Positions 20,487 to 29,391 of a stretch of 64,000 nt of DNA are shown here, piece after piece. The stretch lies in contig NC_009068.1 of the NCBI RefSeq assembly GCF_000209165.1, positions 1,054,001-1,118,000 of the forward strand. Direction: 5' to 3'. A program made the position numbers and the translations under genes. The notes below the pieces were generated by a model. It was not told where the DNA came from and made no database searches. It was given only the letters and a program-made list of their open reading frames with translations. Each line of letters starts with the position of its first letter. The stretch's first letter is position 1. Origin of the DNA: Scheffersomyces stipitis CBS 6054. Lineage: Eukaryota; Ascomycota; Pichiomycetes; Serinales; Debaryomycetaceae.

Positions 20487-21581
20487 TGCTCGACCTTCAG
20501 GAATAAAAATTACAAGAGAGACTATTTATATAGCTTGAATTCCGCAAACCGAATTTTTGGAACTAATTGTCTCTTTTTCCGCCAAGACTCTTTGACATTG
20601 ACAGCTACAATGTTATTTGGGATATTATATCTTTTATACACTCCAATAGAGGCTATTAACACTCAAATATATATTGGTTTGATCAAACAAGTTTATCCAC
20701 CTAAAGTAGCACAGGCCTACATTGATGCACGAGAGAAAGCAGAGAATATTCTAGTTGAAAGTTTCAACTCTCGTGAATAAAGTAAACGGAAGCCTTGAAT
20801 GGTACAATTGCTATCTGGAGGCAATTGGTACCTCGAGGTTCAACTTTTGCCACGGTGCGGGTTCGTGCATTTCTCGGTCAAGTCCAAATGTTGATGATAT
20901 AAAAAGGTATGGTGTATTGTAGAAAATAATATACATATTTAAACATGGAATACATTTATTGAATGGCAACTCTTACTTCATAATTCATCTTGTAGGATTA
21001 TGGAGTACATCATCTTGCAACCTTTCCCAAAAGGTCAGAACTCAAAACCCAGTGTAATTGAGTGATTGGATACATGAAATGCTGATCCATATATTGTAGG
21101 CTATTCAATTTTTCAGGAACTCCTGAAAATGGCCAAAATAACATTCACAAAGTTAACCTACATTATCACAAAGTCTCAGTGTACAATTCTTCTTTAACAA
21201 GCAAATTGCATGCAAAGTCTTGACAGATGAGTAAATCCGAAGTGACTCTTTGCCTTGCAGTTTGAATTAGCAAAGATACCCGTTATCTACACAAACGCTG
21301 AGAGTTTTTAAGTTACGTTTTCCAGGTTTGTGGTTGTAGATCTCGTATCATAATGGCAATGCTTTCAAGGAAGTTGACAGCTATTTTGCCTAGGATACTT
21401 TTTTGTTGTATTGCATTCGAGTACATTCTGATGACCTTCTCCTATAAGTTAATTCAACTATAAATGATTTCACACGTTGAAATGGATAATTTTGCCCTCG
21501 ATCAGTAAAGGTATGACGAGAGGTAGAGATCAAATGTGTATAACATATATGGAACGACTGCAAAATCATTTATTTCTGATC
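20487..21581. other. Decayed gene-free stretch
   Basis: About 1.1 kb of AT-rich DNA. It contains one 56-codon ATG open frame (see next entry) and an imperfect inverted repeat at 20801-20811/20821-20832. Nothing else recognised. Confidence 0.45.
20610..20780 (+). CDS. Unidentified 56-residue open frame, possibly a relic
   Basis: Starts MLFGILYLLYTPIEAINTQI (hydrophobic) and ends in a soluble, amphipathic KVAQAYIDAREKAENILVES segment. The frame is open 75 bp further upstream without an ATG. It could be the C-terminal scrap of a membrane protein in this degraded area rather than a living gene; I do not recognise the family. Confidence 0.2.
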   Translation: MLFGILYLLYTPIEAINTQIYIGLIKQVYPPKVAQAYIDAREKAENILVESFNSRE

Positions 21582-21803
21582 TACGGTAGAAGTAATTCAC
21601 GATCGTACTTTCCTTTGGAACTAACTGGCTCCTCCCATTAAACAGACTACAGCTCAATGTCCAGAATTCCATACACAAACAGGAAACGGGATAAATAGTC
21701 ACCTTTTTTCAAGACTTTATATCTTGACCTCTCTTACACTTAGCAAGAGTAACTTCTACTCACAAAACGGACACAGACCTGCATATATACAAATTCCCAG
21801 ATA
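21582..21803 (+). repeat. Diverged solo LTR related to the 45-51 kb retrotransposon
   Basis: About 222 bp alignable along its whole length, with gaps, to the 267-bp LTRs of the intact element. Matching anchors in order: GATCGTACTTTCCTTTGGAA (LTR: GATCGTCCTTTCCTTGGAAA), TAAACAGA then CAATGT, AATTCCATAC then AAACAGG, GGGATAAATA for the TATA region, and GACCTGCATATA then TTCCCA near the 3' end. No target-site duplication could be seen. It is an old insertion, much diverged, in plus orientation and 400 bp upstream of SSH1. Confidence 0.75.
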
Positions 21804-21807
21804 AGCT

Positions 21808-21813
21808 CACGTG
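21808..21813. promoter_or_regulatory. CACGTG box 1 upstream of SSH1
   Basis: TCACGTGACGTAA, 5 bp after the end of the solo LTR relic and about 395 bp before the SSH1 ATG. Confidence 0.45.
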
Positions 21814-22039
21814 ACGTAATAAGATCTGATATATGGCTCATTTTGCAACCAGATCTACTGTAGCGAGAATACAATTCAGAAGAATAATTCATGACTTTAT
21901 TCTGACTGTTTATTCACATGTATGTATATGACTGTGAAATTGTGAACATTTTCGTATGCAACTTTGCCGTGGCACATCTATTAAGTTTCTAACGCACTAG
22001 GCTGGCTCTGGTCTCTTTCGTTTAATGGAGCCATACAAT

Positions 22040-22045
22040 CACGTG
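22040..22045. promoter_or_regulatory. CACGTG box 2 upstream of SSH1
   Basis: TCACGTGACGTAA, 160 bp before the SSH1 ATG. Confidence 0.5.
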
Positions 22046-22204
22046 ACGTAAGTTGGAGAAAGGATCTCGACGAGCGAAAAGTTTTGCGAGTGAGTCTGAT
22101 GGAAAACTCTGAGACTCCGACTACTCAGTGAATACTCTTTTGGAAACAAGTACAAGAAAACTTCGGTGGTTGTCTATCACGTTTGTTCCGTCACTGCCTT
22201 TAAT

Positions 22205-23861
22205 ATGAGTGGATGTATGTACCCCAGTATCTTGTCATAGCTAGTAAACATATCCATAGCTATTGAGCAGAGCTTGTCGTATAGAATGTCTATACACTTA
22301 TAATAATCTATACTAGAGTATACACATATTGTTTACTACACTCCATTGCACTACTAACAACACAGTTCGCCTTCTTGACTTAGTAAAGTTCTTCTTGCCG
22401 GTGTTGCCCGAAGTCGAATGGCCCGTTGAAGCCATTTCGTTCGACGAGAGAATTGTCTTCACTGTGGGAAGTGGTATCATTTATCTTGTAGGACAGATTC
22501 CTATCTATGGTTTGGTGCCTAACGCCCAGTTCAAGATCGAGGATCCTTTCTTCAGCTTCAGATCAGTGTTTGCCATGGAAAAAGGCACCTTGTTCGAATT
22601 GGGAGTCTTGCCTGTTGTTACTGCAGCCTTCTTCTGGCAGTTGGCTGTAGGCTTGAAGTTGGTCAATGTCAACTTGGGTCTCAGATCTGACCGTGAGTTG
22701 TTCCAAACCGGTCAAAAGTTGACCAGTTTCGTTCTCGCCATAGTCTATGGTGTTGGACTCATCTATTCCGGCTACTACGACAACGCCATCCGTGGCTATG
22801 ATCCTTTATCTGACTCTACTCCTTATGGCTGGTACGGGTTGATTCTCTTTCAGTTTCTCTCGTGGTCGTTCATTATTACTCTTATCGTAGAAGTGTTTGA
22901 CAAGGGATATGCCTTTGGAAGTGGAGCCTTGTCGTTCTTGGCCTTGCAGACTGCTACCAACTTGATTGCCGAACTTGTAGGTCTTGAGATTTTCCCAATC
23001 AACAATTCTAACAAGTTCGAAAGCTATGGTGCACTCATCAACTTCACAAGAAACTTTAGCTTTGACATTTCCAAGATCGGTACTAACGTCTACAACTCGT
23101 TCACCAGATTGCAGTTGCCCAACTTCACGCTGTTCTACATCACTGTTGCTACCACCCTTGCTGTGGTCTACTTGCAAAACTTGAGAATCGAACTTCCTAT
23201 CAGATCCACCAGAGCCAGAGGTATGAACAACGTTTTCCCAATTAGATTGTTGTACACTGGAGCTTTGCCAGTGTTGTTTGCTTATACTGTTATCGCCAAC
23301 ATCCAGTACTTTGGCTATCTCGCTTACGTTGTCTTGCAAAAGGCCAACGTCTCTAGCTTTGCACTCTCCATAATTGCCAGCTTCAACTTGGACTCATACT
23401 CCAACCGTTTGAACTTGACATCTGGAGCCTTGTACTTCTTCTCCAGTTCCCCATCGTTGTTGAGCACTATTCTCTCGCCTATCAGAACCGTAGTCTACTC
23501 TGCCACCGTCATTGTCTTGGCCACCTGGTTCGCAGAGAAATGGAGTTACATCTCCGGCTCGGCTCCAAAGGACATTTCCAAACAATTCAAGGACCAGGGG
23601 ATCTCTATTTCCGGTAAAAGAGACATCTCCATCACCAAAGAATTGTCTAGAGTTATTCCAGTCGCTGCTGTCTCAGGCGGCTTCATCTTGGCTGCTATTG
23701 CTGTAGCCGGAGACCTCTTGGGAGGCTTGGGTAAGAGTGCTGCCACAATCGTAGGTGTTTCTGCTGCTTTCAGTGTATTGGAAGAGTTCATGGTAGAATA
23801 CCAACAAAATGGTGGAGCTTCGCAGCTTTCCGGTGCTTTATCCGGTGCTGGCTTCTTGTAG
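22205..23861 (+). CDS. SSH1: SSH1, Sec61-like translocon channel subunit, with one intron
   Basis: Pore subunit of the second (Ssh1) ER translocon, mostly co-translational. Exon 1 is only 10 nt (22205-22214: ATG AGT GGA T). The intron is 22215-22365 (151 bp) with donor GTATGT, branch TACTAAC at 22352-22358 and acceptor CAG. Exon 2 is 22366-23861. The spliced start reads MSGFRLLDLVKFFLPVLPEVEWP, matching the Ssh1 N-terminus of S. cerevisiae (MSGFRLIDIVK). Total 501 residues with about ten transmembrane segments. ELPIRSTRARGMNNVFPI and ISGSAPKDISKQFKDQGI are hallmark SecY-family loops; the GMNNVFP wording and overall divergence favour Ssh1 over Sec61. A CTG codon at the PNFT-x-FY position aligns with a hydroxyl residue in S. 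cerevisiae, compatible with Ser decoding. Confidence 0.93.
22215..22365 (+). other. Intron of SSH1
   Basis: 151 bp. GTATGT donor, perfect TACTAAC branch site, acceptor ACACAG 7 nt later. Removal joins ATGAGTGGAT to TTCGCCTT in the frame of the conserved protein. Confidence 0.92.
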
Positions 23862-24107
23862 TCTTTTCACTCAAAAGTGACATTACTGTACCTCATCTCG
23901 TACGACTAATGTTTGATTTCCATCTTCATAGTTTTTTTGTTCATATCTGATTCGTCATTGCTTGTCAAAGTACAAGATGTTCATATCCCACACGGACGTG
24001 GGTGTAATCATAATTAGCGTTAATATAAAACAATATCATTGATAGGAAGTGTAGGTGAATGTAAATGATTGCAAAAAAAAAGATACGATGAAGAAAAAGA
24101 AAAATAA

Positions 24108-24189
24108 TGACTCCGACGCGGTTCGAACGCGTGCATCTTTACGATAGTAGAACTTGAGTCTACCGCCTTAACCACTCGGCCACAGAGCC
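24108..24189 (-). tRNA. tRNA-Leu(CAA)
   Basis: 82-nt class II tRNA with a long variable arm. Acceptor GGCTCTG pairs with CGGAGTC; discriminator A; D arm GGCCGAGTGGTTAAGGC. Anticodon stem GTAGA/TCTAC encloses loop CTCAAGT with anticodon CAA and U33; T loop TTCGAAC. It reads UUG, the dominant Leu codon of the window. It is not the clade's special tRNA-Ser(CAG), which has anticodon CAG and G33. No intron, although many yeast tRNA-Leu(CAA) genes have one. T-rich terminator follows on the minus strand. Confidence 0.93.
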
Positions 24190-24878
24190 TTTATTGAAAA
24201 ACATCCTTTGTAGCTTCCACATCCGAAATTATTATCACGCGTTTATCATGCGTATATCACGTTTTCTACAGTTTTCTAAAAAAAAAACTAAAAAACTAAG
24301 GATATCACCTAGTGTTTAGGTAATATCACCCGGAGGTTTTTATCTTAGGATTTCCTCCACCATCGGTATGGATTAGAGGATGATTTATATACTTTGTAGT
24401 AGATAGGTTGGACTTTAGTCGTAATACATGCCATTTCGTAAAAAAAAAATCACGTGAACATTTTATACTGAGCCCTTTACATCGTATAATCTTTCCATTA
24501 GTTCAGCATATTTCGTGATCACCAACCTTGTGGAATTCTAAGATTTTATGCTGAGGACAATTGGCCCTTTTCTGGTTTTTGTGTTATTATGTAGTTCTAA
24601 TGTATGCTGTATTCAGAAAAATGACTATATGTTCCGTTTTTCAATAAATGTATACGAATTTGAAGCCTTTCTTGTAAGAACAACTTTTGCACCCATTAAT
24701 TTCACTACATCTTTAAACATTTGAACATGTATTTGAGAACGAAGCAATTACATCAACGCAACAAATACATTTCAAATCGCAGATCACACTATTCCTTACA
24801 CAAAGTATGTAAAATATTCTTGTATTTCCAATATATTAATCATTATTACATTTATATCCATTTAGTCGTTATTCTTCA
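24190..24878. other. Intergenic region tRNA-Leu to the Zn2Cys6 gene
   Basis: 689 bp, very AT-rich, with repeated TATCACG/TATCATG words just upstream of the tRNA and a TCACGTGA box at 24450-24457. No further gene seen. Confidence 0.5.
24451..24456. promoter_or_regulatory. CACGTG box upstream of tRNA-Leu
   Basis: TCACGTGA, 262 bp upstream of the tRNA-Leu(CAA) 5' end. Confidence 0.35.
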
Positions 24879-27338
24879 TCAGCTCACCATATTCAAGCTT
24901 TCTCCGTCAAAGTAATCCAATAATGCCTTATCAATCCAATCACATCCTGTATCCGAAACTGGAGACAACTGTCCAGAGAGAGGAATATCAAATTGTTCAA
25001 CTCCACTAGGGAAGAAACTGCTATAGCCTTGCAAATTGGAGATGCTGTTTCTGTGAAGGTCAACATTGTTGGCCGTAATGGCACTATTACCGTTATTATT
25101 GTTATTATTGTTATTATTACTGGCATTGACAACAAGTCCAGATCTTTGGTGCTCAACGTAATTACTAGCTTCGTTCAAGAATGGTTCCCCTGTGTAGCCA
25201 ACCGAAGTGCTAGTCTGACTAGTGGAAACAGTAGCTGTATCTTTTGGATCATACAGCTCAGTACTGTAAGTTCGACTAGGTTCAGAACTGGTATCATTTA
25301 TGGAGTCGCCCAAATTCATCTTTTCTATGCTGATCTCGATCTGAGGCAAGCTGTCCTTTAACTTGGAATACAATTGGGGACGCAATGTATTCAAAGACTC
25401 TCTAATGTGTCTGGCCAACTTACCAGAAAGGATCCAATGCATAGAGATAGGGTAAATCGCAGACAATGAGAGCTTAATGTACTCGGCATAAACATCCATT
25501 TCACTAGGATCTAAGCCTGATGTCCTTGAAATGTCGTTTAATAGTGTGCTTTCAACCCAGACATATGCACTGATATGAACCAAGGATGCTAAAGCAAGAG
25601 CACAGGCAAACAAGGGAGTTCTTTCTGTGACCTTAGAGGCATTCGTATCGATTAATACTTGGGCAATCGAGTTTGCTGCTTCAATGGTTTTTCTCGTTTC
25701 TATAATTGCTCTGGAATCCGCGTCAGTCTGTGTTGGCAAGTCCTTAGCTTCGAGCACTTCCTCTCCACATTTAGGATTCTGAGGCGAGTTGATTTTCCAC
25801 AAGAACGAGAATGGACGGTGGACAAATATTTTGGCATAGTTGCACAACAAGATAGCTTGATGGACACCTTCGTTGACAGTACCATTTTGTTGGATCAAAG
25901 GCGGAGAATTATACATCTGAGGCTCTTCTAATTTCATTTCCCAGCTCGAAATGGCAGCTTTCATCCTTGTAAGCATGGTGTCGATCGGTTTTTTCTCGAT
26001 TATCTGAATATTCAACTTGACCGAGTCCGTGACGAGTTTCGCGGCTTCTGATCTGCCCTTGTAATCGAATACTTCTCTTGGGGGAAATGATGGATAGCTG
26101 ATATGAGATGGTAACGAGTCAAGAGTTGTGATAGTTCTCCCGTCAGCAGAGCCAATAATAACATCAAAGAAGTACAACTCCCAGTATGTTCTTCTGGCTG
26201 CGTTGAGTATACTGCTGTGGGAAATGTGTTTTAATCTGGAAGAGTGGAATAGTTTCGGAGTTTTAGAAGGATCGTCAGATTCTGGCGATAGCACAGGCAC
26301 ATTAGGCAAGCCCTCATCCTTATCGATCGTGTTGATTTCCAACTCCTGTAATAAGTGAACACAGGAGTGTCTAAGTTTCTTGCTGAAGACATGGAGAGAG
26401 GAAATATGTGCTACAATTGATACAAGCAATAGCACTTGGATGGACATAAGGTCCAACTCATTGTTAGTTTTGATAAGCTCAAGACACTGGATTAATCTGT
26501 CTGAGATCAAGTCGATGTTCTTGGAATAAATATTAGACGTTTCGCCCTCACCTACGATTTGCATTATCAAAAGAACTTCTCTAGCCACTGAAGGTGTAGC
26601 AAGGTAAACAAGTAATTCGTCATTGGATGGAAAAAACGGATGAGCTACATGGAACTTCTCATAGTACTTCTTGAGAATGTCATCCTGGTTGAGGGAAGCC
26701 AAGTTGATAAAATGATCTGCGTTGTGGATCTTGAGTCCGAAGTCAAACTCACGGAAAGAGACAAAATTCTTCACTGGTTCGCGATTTGCAAAGAGACAAT
26801 CTATATTTCCAACAGAATGGTCTAGCTTGATTCTCTTTCGGATATTGTTTAGGATCTCCACCTCCTTCAGGTCCAACGCTTTCCCGTCGGGTCGACTCTG
26901 GAAATACTGTACGGCATGTTTACCTGGACAATTGAGTCCACTACACTTGGTGCTGTCTTTAGCACAAGGTAACTTGTACAACTCGTCGAAGAGTTCACTT
27001 TCATCATTGTTGCCGCTTCTGCCCCGTACATTGCTATCCTTGCCCTGGACAAAGTTAAGATCCTTGGTGGTCTTCATTAGCGCGAAATCCTCGATATCTT
27101 GTAGTCCTTCACTCGCACCGTTCTTGTTGTCAGCTTTTCGTGATACACCTTTCTTTCGCAGACCTCCTCTATGGCTCTCTACATAAACACACTCCTTATT
27201 GGCTTTGGCACAGCGATCACATACCGGCTCCTTCCCATCGCATTTGAAGTGTCTCTTCCTACACTCGAGACATGCTCTGCTCACATGTTTTCTTTGTTTT
27301 GTTTTTGACGTTGCGTCAACTTCATTGGTTTCAGCCAT
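24879..27338 (-). CDS. Zn2Cys6 fungal transcription factor
   Basis: 819-residue zinc binuclear cluster regulator. The six cysteines are at residues 23, 26, 33, 40, 43 and 50 (C-x2-C-x6-C-x6-C-x2-C-x6-C) in RACLECRKRHFKCDGKEPVC. They are followed by a basic linker ESHRGGLRKKGVSRK, a distinctive sequence shared by a subgroup of fungal C6 factors. The middle (about residues 200-620) has the helical composition of the fungal MHR regulatory domain. The C-terminal quarter is Ser/Thr/Asn-rich with a poly-Asn run, then a hydrophobic-acidic DWIDKALLDYFDGESL end that looks like an activation motif. Target genes cannot be inferred. An orthologue name is not assigned. Confidence 0.88.
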   Translation of the reverse strand: MAETNEVDATSKTKQRKHVSRACLECRKRHFKCDGKEPVCDRCAKANKECVYVESHRGGLRKKGVSRKADNKNGASEGLQDIEDFALMKTTKDLNFVQGKDSNVRGRSGNNDESELFDELYKLPCAKDSTKCSGLNCPGKHAVQYFQSRPDGKALDLKEVEILNNIRKRIKLDHSVGNIDCLFANREPVKNFVSFREFDFGLKIHNADHFINLASLNQDDILKKYYEKFHVAHPFFPSNDELLVYLATPSVAREVLLIMQIVGEGETSNIYSKNIDLISDRLIQCLELIKTNNELDLMSIQVLLLVSIVAHISSLHVFSKKLRHSCVHLLQELEINTIDKDEGLPNVPVLSPESDDPSKTPKLFHSSRLKHISHSSILNAARRTYWELYFFDVIIGSADGRTITTLDSLPSHISYPSFPPREVFDYKGRSEAAKLVTDSVKLNIQIIEKKPIDTMLTRMKAAISSWEMKLEEPQMYNSPPLIQQNGTVNEGVHQAILLCNYAKIFVHRPFSFLWKINSPQNPKCGEEVLEAKDLPTQTDADSRAIIETRKTIEAANSIAQVLIDTNASKVTERTPLFACALALASLVHISAYVWVESTLLNDISRTSGLDPSEMDVYAEYIKLSLSAIYPISMHWILSGKLARHIRESLNTLRPQLYSKLKDSLPQIEISIEKMNLGDSINDTSSEPSRTYSTELYDPKDTATVSTSQTSTSVGYTGEPFLNEASNYVEHQRSGLVVNASNNNNNNNNNGNSAITANNVDLHRNSISNLQGYSSFFPSGVEQFDIPLSGQLSPVSDTGCDWIDKALLDYFDGESLNMVS

Positions 27339-27661
27339 GACGATATTGGTAAAAATAAGATGCTGAGGTGATCGGCAAAGCTAGTATGAGCTTCGTATAA
27401 GAAAAAATGGGTAGAAACTGAGGAACGAGTAGTTCGCAGCTAAAAGTGAAAGGGGTAGTGGTATAAGCTGGATATGGTAGCTCTGATAGCTGTGATGTAT
27501 TTGTTGAAGTCGCAGATGGTGATGAGTTGTGTAATCTTTATGTCTTTGCCTTTATTCAAACCAGCATTGGTTGAAAAAACACAATTGCTTTTACTGATTT
27601 TTCAGCCTACATCTAATGAATCATTTTTATTGATTGCATAAGAAATGCCAGTATAGTTTGA

Positions 27662-27709
27662 CGGGGTTTGGGAGACATGACCCAATCACGTGATAAACAC
27701 CAAACCCCG
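27662..27709. promoter_or_regulatory. Inverted repeat enclosing a CACGTG box
   Basis: Arms CGGGGTTTGG and CCAAACCCCG, perfect over 10 bp, with a 28-bp spacer holding TCACGTGA at 27686-27693. Lies 324-371 bp upstream of the Zn2Cys6 factor gene. It could be an operator for a dimeric regulator, perhaps autoregulatory (inference). Confidence 0.5.
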
Positions 27710-28286
27710 CACACACCCGCATAAGCATTTCATATATTAGCAGAGGGTCGTACCGGTTCCAGCCGATGGTACGAGATAGGAGTATGAGTGGCTCTTCGCG
27801 GCGGTACAACTTGAGAAGATAAACTTAACGAAAGGGGAATTTAGGGACGATAGTACTGAAATTTTGCCCGATACAGAGTCAGACTGAGTCAGATCTACAA
27901 AACACATGCCATTGAAAAGACTGAGAAGAGCTGAGATTATCAATGATTTATTGAGAAAGTGGTGTCTAGAAATAGACGAAAAGTTTATTGCGTGGAATGT
28001 GTTTCTGAACTGACGAACCAGTACTGTTAAGTTTCAAGAGAGGAATTCTGTTTCTTGACATTATCAAGTCTTGAGTGTGCCTGTACCATACAGTCTGTGA
28101 ACCCACTAATTAAATTTGGCCTCAGCAATGAGAAGCCTAGCGGACTCATTTGCTGTCGCCGATGACATTTTGCATTCGGTACGATATGTCAGAATATGGA
28201 TCGCCTTAGTAATCGTTTCTTTCTAGAAGTCCATTTCGCAGCCATTGCAGATCTTATATGTGGAATCTCTTATCTATTATATATAT

Positions 28287-28292
28287 CACGTG
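28287..28292. promoter_or_regulatory. CACGTG box upstream of the Rab gene
   Basis: TCACGTGC, about 153 bp before the start codon at 28445. Confidence 0.45.
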
Positions 28293-28444
28293 CTGCATCA
28301 CGCTCCATCTTTGATAGGCACACACGATTATTCAGATATCATCACTTCTTTCGTATTCTTCTTCTTACCAGCAGACGTAGATATAGGGTCTTCGTTTTGA
28401 CAAACTTGTCCTACCTTGAAAACTTATAGATCAATTGCCTCGTA

Positions 28445-29167
28445 ATGGAAAACGACATTGACATACCTCCGCCTTCGTACAAGATAGTCTTGTTGGGTGA
28501 CTCATCTGTAGGGAAGACATGTTTGGTACACAGATTTATTACGAACAAATTTGACCAAAATACGGCGAACACTATCGGGGCAGCTTTCATCACCAAAAAG
28601 TACACATCTGCGAACAAGCCAGATAGGCAGTTGAAGTTTGAGATCTGGGACACGGCCGGTCAGGAACGATACCGTTCACTTACTCCTATGTACTATCGTA
28701 ATGCCAAAGTAGCGTTAGTTTGTTTTGACATGAACAACTTTGAAACGACGTTCAAGACTGCGAAGTTCTGGATCGAGCAGATTGAATTAAACGGTGCTAC
28801 TGATGCGTCAGATCCCATAGAAATACGGCTCGTGGGAAACAAGATGGATTTGTTCGACAAGCCGCAGCCAGAGGATTTAACGGAAGAACAACAGAACAGG
28901 GCTAAAGACCAGAAACAGGAGTATATAGACACCATAGAAGAGTTCTGTAGAACTAACAACACTATCACCTTCCACAGGACAAGTGCGAAGGATGGCAGTG
29001 GGGTGACGGAGGTATTTGATAGCATTATCGATAATCTTGATGATGATTTCTTCAAGTTTTATTTCGATAAAAAGAGGGCCGAGTTGGAGGCTGGACGGGA
29101 CGGAGACCAACTCTCGAATATATTGGGTAGCCGTCTTCAGAATACCGCTACCTCACGTTGTTGCTGA
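28445..29167 (+). CDS. Rab5-type small GTPase (Ypt52/Ypt53/Vps21 group)
   Basis: 240-residue Rab GTPase. P-loop GDSSVGKT (18-25), effector region NTIGAAFITKKY typical of Rab5, WDTAGQE (68-74), NKMD (132-135) and SAK are all present. The protein ends in Cys-Cys for double geranylgeranylation. Compared with Vps21 it carries an insertion after NKMD (DLFDKPQPEDLTEEQQNRAKDQK), which makes it longer, as in Ypt52. Expected role: endosomal and vacuolar trafficking. The exact paralogue cannot be settled without a tree. Confidence 0.88.
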   Translation: MENDIDIPPPSYKIVLLGDSSVGKTCLVHRFITNKFDQNTANTIGAAFITKKYTSANKPDRQLKFEIWDTAGQERYRSLTPMYYRNAKVALVCFDMNNFETTFKTAKFWIEQIELNGATDASDPIEIRLVGNKMDLFDKPQPEDLTEEQQNRAKDQKQEYIDTIEEFCRTNNTITFHRTSAKDGSGVTEVFDSIIDNLDDDFFKFYFDKKRAELEAGRDGDQLSNILGSRLQNTATSRCC

Positions 29168-29391
29168 AGGCACTCTTAATGATAACGACTACTACGACAA
29201 ATACCTATGCATAGATAAGGTATCAAGCATGTATTGAATAAATTTTAATGACAATGTACTACATCTGTAATATGTGCGATGATAGTCATATAGCTTCTAT
29301 AACAAGAATAGTATTTCTTCTTTTCTGTAATGACATTAGTACTACAATCATTCCTCTATGATATTAGTACTATTCTATAATGACAATGCTA

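Larger units (their letters stand above)
21804..22204. promoter_or_regulatory. SSH1 upstream region with two CACGTGACGTAA sites
   Basis: Contains the 13-bp sequence TCACGTGACGTAA twice, at 21807-21819 and 22039-22051. Each combines an E-box (CACGTG) with an overlapping TGACGTAA, a CRE/ATF-type bZIP site. Function is inferred. Confidence 0.5.
27339..28444. other. Divergent intergenic region, Zn2Cys6 gene and Rab gene
   Basis: 1.1 kb holding both promoters. It contains a 10-bp perfect inverted repeat (27662-27671/27700-27709) with a TCACGTGA box in the spacer, and a second CACGTG at 28287-28292. No RNA gene or coding relic recognised. Confidence 0.5.

Noticed and set aside
24108..24189. The clade-specific tRNA-Ser(CAG)
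   Set aside because: The anticodon is CAA with U33 and the body is tRNA-Leu-like.
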